DNA of 64,000 bases, taken from NCBI RefSeq assembly GCF_051200875.1, contig NZ_CP195191.1:186001-250000 (forward strand), written 5' to 3'. This document shows, in pieces, positions 31,183 through 38,511 of this stretch. Origin of the DNA: Pseudotabrizicola sp051200875. GTDB lineage: Bacteria > Pseudomonadota > Alphaproteobacteria > Rhodobacterales > Rhodobacteraceae. The translations under genes were made by a program, and so were the position numbers. The notes under the pieces are model-generated. The model did no database searches and was not told the DNA's origin. It saw nothing but the letters and a program-made list of their open reading frames with translations. Within the stretch, counting starts at the first letter, position 1. Every line of letters starts with the position of its first letter.

Positions 31183-33471
31183 TTGGCAGACCATACGCCA
31201 TCTCTGACTTTGGCACAAGTTCGCTCAATTCTTGTAGATCTTTGTCGCGAAAATAATACTGCAAAGGCACTTGCGACGCTTTCGTCGTCTGGTTTCAATG
31301 TTTTGGAGCAGCCCAGCCTTTGGGAGATTGTTGCAAGAGCTTGCCTTAGAGTAGGCGATATTAAAACAGCTGAGATTTGTTGTGAGGCGCTATTTGATTC
31401 CGATCACCTTCATGGCGATTTAGCAGTTTCATACGGAAACATATTGCTTGGACTTGGAGAGCTTTCCCAAGCCGAGAACGTTATTGGAAGAGTTTTTGGA
31501 AGCGCGCCTTCTTATGGCCCGGCACAACTCGTATTATTCAAGGTTTACGCGGCCTCTGATCCTGACCGGGCGCTTTCGCTTGTCTCCTCGATAAAGGATA
31601 GATCAATTGACGTGGGGATATTGCATTTCGATCTGTTGCGAAATCAGAACCGCATCGAGGAAGCAAGCACCCTATTGAATGAGCTTCAGAAAAGATTTCC
31701 TGACGAGCGGCGTGTTGCCATTCGCACGGCAAGACTTGAGGAACGACGCAGGGATTGGGCGGCTGCGATTGAACTCTGGGAGGACATTGCAAAAAGGTTC
31801 CCCCAATTAGCGACGGAAGCGCGACTGAAAATCATTCAGCTTCATGCGCGGTTTGAACAAATGGAACGCTCGGCGCGATCGGCTGCCGAGATACTGATTT
31901 CATCGGATAAGACGCAGCCAGACCTTGATCTTATTTCGCGCATCAATTTGCTTTCAAGTTTTTCCCAATCTGGCGCAATCATTGATACGATTGTGAACGC
32001 TGCGTCTGTTCATGATCGGCACCGCCATTCGCCAGAGACATGGGACGATCTGGCGACGTTCCTTCTTGATTCAGGGCAAGTTGGCATGGCTGCCTGGCTT
32101 GCAGGGCAGGGGGTGAATGTCGGGGGCGCGGCTAGGGCGGTACTGGAAGAGGCGCGGCCCTATTTCAATCTGGACCGCAGGTCGATGGACCGTGCGGATA
32201 TAATGTCCCAAGTCATTAGTCCCGCAATTCTTTTGTCGGATATTGACCGAATTGCGGTGCCGGAGGACGTGTCTGACCCTGCGGCCCCGATGCTGCTGAT
32301 TAACGCGACTTTGGCGGCCGGTGGTGCGGAACGCCAGTTTGTTCTGCTGGTCAAATCTCTGCTGGAGGCTGGTCTGGCTCCTGAGCGGGTTCACGTTGGG
32401 CTTTTTTCAACGGCAGCGGATCGGGGGCATGCCCATTTCAAGCCTGCGCTCGAGTCTTTAGGGGTCACGGTTCATGATCTTGAGGCGCGAACGGTAATTT
32501 ATGGGGCGTTGGATCAAGAGGAGCGGGCACGGCTTGGTTTAATGCCCTTGCGTATTCGGGCCGATGTCGCCCCCGTCATTGATTTGTGCCGGGAATTGCG
32601 TCCCGCCGTTATTCATGGCTGGCAGGACCGATCCTCTATCGCCGCCGGCTTGGCTGGCGTCATGGCGCAGGTGAACCGGATTGTTCTGGCCGCCCGAAAT
32701 ATGCAGCCGGATCGCAGGATGCTTCAGGATCGTGACGCGTTTCGGGACATCTATGGAATGCTGTGCAAGCGTCCAAACGTGGTGATGACGGCGAATTCCG
32801 AGGCGGGCGCACGCGACTATGAAAACTGGATCGGGCTTGAGCGTCATACGATCACGGTGACGAGCAACGCCATTGATCTGAGCGAATTCCCGGTTCTTGC
32901 GGGCAAGCCGCTGAGGGGTAGAAAGCGCCCTATTGTTCGGATTTTGGGGGTTTTCAGACTGGCGGCGAACAAGCGCCCGGAGCTTTGGATGCGGACGGTT
33001 GCCGAATTGCGTCGGCGTGGCAATTTGGAGGTCCGGCCCCGCATTGTGGGGAATGGGCCGTTCTTGAGTGAAATTGAAGCCCTTCGAGAAGAATTGGGTC
33101 TGAAAGACCTGAAGATCGAGAGCCATTTGTCGAAAGCAGAGGCGATCTATGGAGGCGCAGATGTTCTGCTGTTGATGTCGCGCGTCGAGGGGACGCCGAA
33201 TGTGGTGATCGAGGCGCAATGCTGCGGATTGGCGGTCGCTGCCTGTGACGTGGGGGGCGTGCGTGAGGCGATGATGCCGGGCAATCTTGTTCTGGACCCG
33301 GATATTGAAGCCGAAGCGGCCGCTGTTGAAATTGAGAATTGGATCAGAAGCCTGGACACTGCCCAACGGGCGGAAAATGTAAAAGAGGTGCGGCGCAAGT
33401 ATGACATTTCGACCTTGGCGCAAAGGGCCTTGGGTCTTTACGGAATTCAGTCTGCAGGTGGTGATATTTGA
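31183..33471 (+). CDS. TPR-repeat plus GT4 glycosyltransferase fusion
   Basis: A 762-residue protein, probably translated from the TTG at 31183, which has GGGAG six bases upstream. Residues 1 to about 300 are helical TPR-like repeats (GDIKTAEICCEALFDSDHLHG, then LLGLGELSQAENVIGRVF). From about 365 a GT-B glycosyltransferase of family GT4 begins with LINATLAAGGAERQFVLLV; the catalytic Glu-rich loop is SRVEGTPNVVIEAQCCGLAV, near residue 665. It would move a sugar from a nucleotide donor to a lipid-linked glycan or a protein. The 5' third is AT-rich compared with the 3' part, suggesting a mosaic origin. It overlaps the next gene by one base. Confidence 0.86.
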   Translation: MADHTPSLTLAQVRSILVDLCRENNTAKALATLSSSGFNVLEQPSLWEIVARACLRVGDIKTAEICCEALFDSDHLHGDLAVSYGNILLGLGELSQAENVIGRVFGSAPSYGPAQLVLFKVYAASDPDRALSLVSSIKDRSIDVGILHFDLLRNQNRIEEASTLLNELQKRFPDERRVAIRTARLEERRRDWAAAIELWEDIAKRFPQLATEARLKIIQLHARFEQMERSARSAAEILISSDKTQPDLDLISRINLLSSFSQSGAIIDTIVNAASVHDRHRHSPETWDDLATFLLDSGQVGMAAWLAGQGVNVGGAARAVLEEARPYFNLDRRSMDRADIMSQVISPAILLSDIDRIAVPEDVSDPAAPMLLINATLAAGGAERQFVLLVKSLLEAGLAPERVHVGLFSTAADRGHAHFKPALESLGVTVHDLEARTVIYGALDQEERARLGLMPLRIRADVAPVIDLCRELRPAVIHGWQDRSSIAAGLAGVMAQVNRIVLAARNMQPDRRMLQDRDAFRDIYGMLCKRPNVVMTANSEAGARDYENWIGLERHTITVTSNAIDLSEFPVLAGKPLRGRKRPIVRILGVFRLAANKRPELWMRTVAELRRRGNLEVRPRIVGNGPFLSEIEALREELGLKDLKIESHLSKAEAIYGGADVLLLMSRVEGTPNVVIEAQCCGLAVAACDVGGVREAMMPGNLVLDPDIEAEAAAVEIENWIRSLDTAQRAENVKEVRRKYDISTLAQRALGLYGIQSAGGDI

Positions 33472-35195
33472 TGGAGGTTGGAAGCGAGAGGCCCAGACTG
33501 AGCCTGTACTGCGAAACCAATGACCGCCTTGTCCCCATATTGGTGGACGACTTGGAGATTTGTCGCGCCAGCGAAGTTTATATGGCGTCAGAGCAGGTCG
33601 GCATGGACGTTGGGGTCAGCCTTTTCGCAAGTCAGACGGCGTTCTTGAGCCGTGTTTTTGCCGGGCAGGTCAAAGGCCGGTTTGAAATTGTGCTGCGCCG
33701 GTGTTCCAAAACCGGCACGCCCGTCGAATGGGAGCAGGGGTTGATGCTCTTGTCGGCTGTTTTGGACAGGATGCCGCCAGAACACTACGTCTTGCACGCG
33801 TTGACCCCTGATTCAGCAGCCGAGTTCGCAGGGCATTTGAAGCACCCCGTCCGCGCCCTGACGGCATCGGCGGAGAGGCGCGCGGATGATCCTCGCAAAG
33901 CCGTGACGGTGGATGAGGCCCGGGGCTCTCTGTACTGGAATGGGGCGGGCGTTGATCTGGATGCCTGGAACTGGTCGCGGCTTCGCCGGGCGGTGCGGTT
34001 CGACCTGAGCAGTGCGATGAGCGATGACCTGCGGGACATTTGCGAATACTGCAATGAACACCCAAACCCATCACATCGGCCCGCACAGGCAACCTATCTG
34101 ATTGTTGTGCCGAACGGGGTGGGGCTTGGCCATCTGACCCGGATGATGGCCATTGCAGATGAGCTCATGGCCGAGAAGGGTGCTGGAAGGATCGAGTTCT
34201 GGTCCTTTTCGCAAGCCGCGGGCGTGATTGATCGCGCGGGATACCCGGTCCATTTGCGGCACAGTGTAAAGCTGTTGGGCTGCAACGTGGATGACTGGCA
34301 TTTTTGGGAAAAGGCCGATCTGGTGCAAACCCTTCGGCGTTTGAAACCGAGAGCGGTATTGGTCGACGGGAGTGAGCTGGATCTGAGCGTCATTGAGGCG
34401 ATCAGGGACCCATTATGCGGTGCGCCCGATCTGGTTTGGGTTCGCCGCGGGATGTGGAACAAACGTAGCAGCCGTGTGACCCTTGGCGGGGCGCAATATG
34501 CAACTTCTGTTCTTGTGCCTGGCGATCTGGCTGAGGCAGTGGATGATGGCCCGACGGTTGACGTCGATCCTTTGACCCAAGGACTGTCGACGACTTGGAA
34601 GACCGCTCCGGTCATCCTGTCTCTTGGCAATGAGCCGATGGCGCGAACAGATGCAAAGTCGGCACTGAAGATCAGCCGGTTCAAGTTTCGGAAAACATGT
34701 CTGGTCAGTTTGGGCGGCGATGCCTTTGATCTTTTGGGCAGGCTGACCGAAGATATCCGCGACGCGGCGCACGAGGCCCGAGTGGACTTGATCTGGGCGC
34801 AATCGCCTTTGGCTCCGGTGCCCGATATCTTGGCGGGACTACCCAATGTTCGAAAGATTTATCCCTTGGGGCGCTTTCTAAATGCCTTTGACGGGGCGAT
34901 TTCCGCGACTGGGTACAACAGTTTCCATGAATTGCTGTGTCTGACCGAATTTCCGGTGCTTTTCGTTCCGATGGTCGATCAGCGGTTGGACAGCCAAAGC
35001 AATCGGGCCATTTATGCCGCAGCTCAAGGTTGGTCTGATGTCTTGATCTCTCAGAACCGCGCAGAGATCCGTCCAAGTTTGGCACGGTTCTTCGAAAAAG
35101 TGCGGCGTGGCGAACGGATGGCGTCACGCCCGCGACCGGAAAATGGCGCCATTGAAATGGCACAGCGCATCGCAGAACTGGGGGGGAGGGGTTAA
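33471..35195 (+). CDS. MurG/GT28-like glycosyltransferase-fold protein with a novel N-terminal region
   Basis: A 574-residue protein whose ATG overlaps the upstream stop (TGATG), so translation is coupled to the GT4 gene. Residues 1-200 match nothing I know. From about 204 a GT-B fold of the MurG type is visible: YLIVVPNGVGLGHLTRMMAI (glycine-rich donor/acceptor loop), LVSLGGDAFDLLG (start of the second Rossmann lobe) and SATGYNSFHELLCLTEFPVL, FVPMVDQR (donor-binding region). It probably transfers an N-acetylhexosamine-like sugar; donor and acceptor are unknown. Two different GT-B proteins in one coupled operon imply consecutive glycan-building steps. Confidence 0.75.
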   Translation: MEVGSERPRLSLYCETNDRLVPILVDDLEICRASEVYMASEQVGMDVGVSLFASQTAFLSRVFAGQVKGRFEIVLRRCSKTGTPVEWEQGLMLLSAVLDRMPPEHYVLHALTPDSAAEFAGHLKHPVRALTASAERRADDPRKAVTVDEARGSLYWNGAGVDLDAWNWSRLRRAVRFDLSSAMSDDLRDICEYCNEHPNPSHRPAQATYLIVVPNGVGLGHLTRMMAIADELMAEKGAGRIEFWSFSQAAGVIDRAGYPVHLRHSVKLLGCNVDDWHFWEKADLVQTLRRLKPRAVLVDGSELDLSVIEAIRDPLCGAPDLVWVRRGMWNKRSSRVTLGGAQYATSVLVPGDLAEAVDDGPTVDVDPLTQGLSTTWKTAPVILSLGNEPMARTDAKSALKISRFKFRKTCLVSLGGDAFDLLGRLTEDIRDAAHEARVDLIWAQSPLAPVPDILAGLPNVRKIYPLGRFLNAFDGAISATGYNSFHELLCLTEFPVLFVPMVDQRLDSQSNRAIYAAAQGWSDVLISQNRAEIRPSLARFFEKVRRGERMASRPRPENGAIEMAQRIAELGGRG

Positions 35196-35196
35196 C

Positions 35197-35754
35197 ATGG
35201 CAGAAGGTCTTGACGATCCCCGTGTCCCATTCGTGACGTTGGACCAGCAGTTGCAGCGCAGCAGGCGGCTGGCGCAGTACGAATTCCGCTCAATGCTGCA
35301 AGAACTCAAATCTGGCTTTGCGTTGGATCTGGAGGTCAGTTTCGGTTCTCGTGACGCGGTCACAAGGCCGATTGAGCCGATTTCCACAATCCAAAGCAGG
35401 GCGCAACCCGGGGCACGCCCGTTGCAGCCGCCATTGGGGGCCATCGTGTCCCATATGACGACTGGCGTCGATTTGGTGGCCGGGATTTTGATTGAGGAAA
35501 CGGACAAAACGCAACTGGCCCTTAGCCTGACCGATTTCCTGACCGAACATAACCATGAGCCATTCTTGCGCCCGATCTTCTTCTGCAAGAGCTATGCGCC
35601 AATCCCATTGCTGGCTCGGTATGGTTTCCTATGCGTGCCGGTTCGCGAGGAAGATCCTGTTGATGTGGCGCGGGCTCTTGCCGATAGATTCGGTATTTCG
35701 CAGCTTCGGCGGCTGCGCGATGGCCGGCTTTTGTGGCAAAAAAACCAGCCATAA
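35197..35754 (+). CDS. Hypothetical protein encoded with the glycosyltransferases
   Basis: A 185-residue cytoplasmic protein starting at the ATG with GGGGAGGGG just upstream, one base after the MurG-like stop. I recognise no domain. Visible features are a polar N-terminus (LDQQLQRSRRLAQYEFRSML), a central hydrophobic stretch VSHMTTGVDLVAGILIEE, and SYAPIPLLARYGFLCVPVRE near the end. No signal peptide or membrane helix is apparent. Tight spacing ties it to the glycan operon; it could be a regulatory or accessory subunit. Confidence 0.6.
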   Translation: MAEGLDDPRVPFVTLDQQLQRSRRLAQYEFRSMLQELKSGFALDLEVSFGSRDAVTRPIEPISTIQSRAQPGARPLQPPLGAIVSHMTTGVDLVAGILIEETDKTQLALSLTDFLTEHNHEPFLRPIFFCKSYAPIPLLARYGFLCVPVREEDPVDVARALADRFGISQLRRLRDGRLLWQKNQP

Positions 35755-35927
35755 TTCGATCCTGATTTCCTTTCTTTGGTCTTAACCCAGCCGAAAGGAT
35801 GCCTCATTCACCCTTCATCTATGCGTATGGACACCAGCGTTATACCGCTGTGCGGTCCTTATGTCGCAAGTCTGAGCGTAGGATGGCCTCATTCGAAAGT
35901 CGGGCTTCATATGAGGAGAGATATCTA

Positions 35928-36236
35928 ATGAAGGCACTTTATTTTTCGCTTCTTCTGGCGGGCCTTTCAGGGATGGCCGGGGCCGCTTCAGCTGCCACCT
36001 GCGCCAATAGCCGCGCCGTTGAAGCACGTTTGGAAACCAAATTCGGTGAACGTCTGGCCTATGTTGGTCAGGGCCGCGAAAACCACGAGGTTCTGGTCTA
36101 TGCCTCGGCAAAGACCGGTCGCTGGACCATGATGGTGGCCACGCCCGATGGCTATAGCTGCCTGATTGCAACCGGCCGTGGTGAAGCGTCGCTGGACAAG
36201 CGTCTTGGCAAGCGGACAGACGTCGTCTTTCGCTGA
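35928..36236 (+). CDS. Small secreted protein, function unknown
   Basis: A 102-residue protein with a clear signal peptide (MKALYFSLLLAGLSGMAGAASA) and a mature part of about 80 residues with two cysteines (TCANSRAVEARLETKFGERL and DGYSCLIATGRGEASL), probably disulfide-linked in the periplasm. GAGGAGAG precedes the ATG at 35928; the upstream in-frame start at 35799 has no ribosome binding site. I know of no function. A strong hairpin separates it from the convergent gene pair that follows. Confidence 0.78.
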   Translation: MKALYFSLLLAGLSGMAGAASAATCANSRAVEARLETKFGERLAYVGQGRENHEVLVYASAKTGRWTMMVATPDGYSCLIATGRGEASLDKRLGKRTDVVFR

Positions 36237-36259
36237 ACTGGGCAGACTTATGATCGTTT

Positions 36260-36295
36260 GAGCGAAATGATCGGTCTAAGTGACCGATCACGCTC
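36260..36295. terminator. Extended hairpin between convergent small-protein genes
   Basis: GAGCG-AAA-TGATCGGTC, loop TAAGT, GACCGATCA-CGCTC: a 9-bp perfect stem plus a further 5-bp stem with three unpaired bases. It lies 24 bp past the upstream stop, between convergent genes. No T run, so it may protect 3' ends rather than terminate efficiently. Confidence 0.6.
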
Positions 36296-36307
36296 TTGAG
36301 ACCTAAG

Positions 36308-36838
36308 TCAAGGATCGTTACCTTGGCCTTCGTCGCTAGTTCCGTTGCCGCCGCCACCGCCGAGGCCGACGCCGCAATTCCCACTGCCACCGCCGGAATA
36401 GCAATGGCCGTTCGCTTTGAGCAGCCACTGGTCAAGGTATTCCTGCCGCGTGTTCGGCTGGGTTTCGCCGGAAAGGCGGGCGATCACTTCCGCGCGAACC
36501 TTGATGAACACTTCGGCATCAGCATCGTTTCCGGACGCTCCAACGAAGGTTACCCAATGTGCGTCGAGGGCAAGCCATTCCGAACTTGGGACGCGTGAGT
36601 AAGAGTCTGCGATGGCTTCAGCCAGAGGCAGGCGCACGCTTTCCGAGGCGAGCCAGTGATCAAGGCTGATTGCGCCCTGATTATGGTCGAACCGCTCGAT
36701 TTCGCGGCGCACATTCGACCATGCGTTATTCTCATGGTTGATTTGCGGGACCGCTGGCATTGCCGAGGCTGCCGTCCGGCCCACGATCAGCGTGCCGAAA
36801 ACGACTTTGGTGAAAATGGTTACGAAAATCTTTTTCAT
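36308..36838 (-). CDS. Secreted protein with Gly-rich C-terminus, function unknown
   Basis: A 176-residue protein with a signal peptide (MKKIFVTIFTKVVFGTLIVG, cleaved near ASA). The mature part is polar and probably helical, and the end is a Gly/Ser/Asn-rich tail with two cysteines (HCYSGGGSGNCGVGLGGGG). No family is recognised. It overlaps the upstream secreted-protein gene by 4 bp (ATGA), so the two are translated together and probably form one exported system. Confidence 0.65.
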   Translation of the reverse strand: MKKIFVTIFTKVVFGTLIVGRTAASAMPAVPQINHENNAWSNVRREIERFDHNQGAISLDHWLASESVRLPLAEAIADSYSRVPSSEWLALDAHWVTFVGASGNDADAEVFIKVRAEVIARLSGETQPNTRQEYLDQWLLKANGHCYSGGGSGNCGVGLGGGGGNGTSDEGQGNDP

Positions 36839-37803
36839 GGCAGCACGATGACCCCCGAGACAGAGAACTCGTTGCTGGACCCAAAGGGTGCAGTGAAGAT
36901 GATCTCATCGACGCTGATCGGGCTGTTCAGATATGCCGCGACTTCGCCGTTCGACAGATCTGATCCGTTCCGCATCGCCTTGCTGTTCTGGTATAGGTTT
37001 TCAAGCGCAAGCGGGCTGCTGGCAAGGCCGGCCACATGATCCTCATTGTGTTCGCCGACCGGGAACAGGACGACGCCGTCAATCATGGAAAGCAGTCGTT
37101 GTGTGTCGATCTCGATTGTCGGCAGACCTGCGAACAGATCCTGCTTGTCGGCATCAATGATCCCGTCGCCACCATTCAGCGGACCGACGCGCTGCACCCC
37201 GGTGGCAGAGACCAGACGCACGTCATTGTTGCGAATGATCACGCGGTGAAGGAGGTCCCCGTTCTTGGAGAAGACTGCAGGGTCAAGTTCCGCATTAAAC
37301 GTGCGTGTCGGCAGATCGGCATCTGCATTCACGATCAGCTGTGTTTTCGACACGCCCCCGCGCCGCATGTCCATCTGTCCGATCTCGCCATCGACCCCGG
37401 CAGTGGCGGTCGCGTTGTAACGACCGGACTCGCTGACAAACAGATCGCTGAGCCAGGCACCTGAAACACGCTGAGCGTTGGCGAAAGTGACGATCAAGGT
37501 CTCGTCAAAATCAATCTCGTCGTTCTGGGCCCCGTCTTGAACCCCGAAACCGTCGACCGGATCCCAATAGATCGTCGCATCAACCGTTGCACCGGTGGCG
37601 TCCTCGCGGAAGGCCGCGACGGTAATGCCACTGACCGTGCAAGTCTGTTGTCCAAGACAGCCAGCAAATACGGGGTTGCGGAAATCAGTGACACCCTGCA
37701 GGTCGCGGTCAATCGCGGTCCGAGATTGCTGTGCGGAGGCTGCAGAGGCCACCGTCAGCGCCGAAATGGCGCAAATCGAATATATATTAAGTTTGATAAG
37801 CAT
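36835..37803 (-). CDS. Secreted beta-rich protein, function unknown
   Basis: A 322-residue protein with a signal peptide (MLIKLNIYSICAISALTVAS, cleaved near AQQ). The mature sequence is rich in Thr, Val, Asp and Asn, with alternating hydrophobic and polar residues typical of beta sandwiches (for example LIVTFANAQRVSGAWLSDLF, then RYNATATAGVDGEIG). An N-terminal pair of cysteines (AGCLGQQTCTVSG) may form a disulfide. The sequence ends SVSGVIVLP with no visible sorting signal. It is first in a two-gene operon with the Gly-tailed protein. The 5' region is unusually AT-rich. Confidence 0.65.
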   Translation of the reverse strand: MLIKLNIYSICAISALTVASAASAQQSRTAIDRDLQGVTDFRNPVFAGCLGQQTCTVSGITVAAFREDATGATVDATIYWDPVDGFGVQDGAQNDEIDFDETLIVTFANAQRVSGAWLSDLFVSESGRYNATATAGVDGEIGQMDMRRGGVSKTQLIVNADADLPTRTFNAELDPAVFSKNGDLLHRVIIRNNDVRLVSATGVQRVGPLNGGDGIIDADKQDLFAGLPTIEIDTQRLLSMIDGVVLFPVGEHNEDHVAGLASSPLALENLYQNSKAMRNGSDLSNGEVAAYLNSPISVDEIIFTAPFGSSNEFSVSGVIVLP

Positions 37804-38366
37804 GGCGTTTCATCGCCCTCTTGGTCCAGAAGTGTGGAGAAAAGTAAAACTTTGGTCCTCTACCTATACTTTAGATCTAATTTTAGACGTTGGGCTAGAG
37901 AATCTGGAAATTATGGTCAAAATTCAACTAAGGGTTGCGGCAATTTGCCATTGTCGTGCCGCAATTCAACCATTTTTCCGAGTTTTTGCCGCCCGGACGA
38001 CGGTTTTTAATATGGAAACGATTCGTTTCCGGGTTGCGATTCGCGATTTTTCGCGCCATCTCGTGTTAAAAAAATCATTCTAGATACATACTTTAGGATG
38101 TAACCTTAAACCGGATTCCGAACTGGGCGTGGCGGATCCTTTGTCACCGGCTTCCCTATTAAAAAAGCGTTTCCAGCAGGGCAATTTTCCCCACAAAAAG
38201 ACTTATCATCACCCGCTTTCCGCGAGCGCCCGTGGTGTCACGAGACGGCTTCATCCTTGCACTGGGCGGTCAAAGGTCGGCCGTCAGCAACCTGAACAGA
38301 CCTTTGGAAAGGTTGCCTGTGGCGGTGCCGGATGCCTTTTCTGTCTTTCTGAATTGGAAGAAAGAA
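37804..38366. other. Non-coding region, AT-rich in its first half, upstream of the secreted pair
   Basis: No convincing gene. From about 37840 to 38110 it is markedly AT-rich. It contains an inverted repeat TTGCGGCA/TGCCGCAA (37935-37942, 37957-37964), a palindrome GGAAACG-ATT-CGTTTCC (38014-38030), and two direct copies of ATACTTTAG (37866 and 38088). This looks like a control region for the minus-strand secreted operon. The frames at 38129-38467 and 38232-38726 run into the repeat element or antisense to valS and are not supported. Confidence 0.5.
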
Positions 38367-38473
38367 GGGGGGCTGTCTGCCCCCCTAACGCGGTTTGCCG
38401 ACGGCAAACCGCTGCCCCCCGAGGATATTTTCAGACAGAAAATGGAGCGGTTCTTTTCTGTCCTTAAATATCC
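38367..38473. repeat. REP-like compound element downstream of valS
   Basis: Three nested structures follow each other. GGGGGGC-TGTCT-GCCCCCC lies at 38367-38385. GCGGTTTGCCG-A-CGGCAAACCGC lies at 38390-38412. The inverted pair GGATATTTTCAGACAGAAAA (38423-38442) and TTTTCTGTCCTTAAATATCC (38454-38473) matches at 17 of 20 positions. A single related copy lies at 58450-58472. On the valS strand the first hairpin is followed by TTCTTTCTT and could terminate valS. Confidence 0.65.
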
Positions 38474-38511
38474 CCGCCGGAGGCATATAAGGCTGCGGCG
38501 GGGAGGTGGCT

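Noticed and set aside
38129..38467. A 112-residue frame in the gap before valS
   Set aside because: It runs through the GC hairpins and the REP-like inverted repeat and has no Shine-Dalgarno sequence. The sequence is better explained as non-coding repeat.
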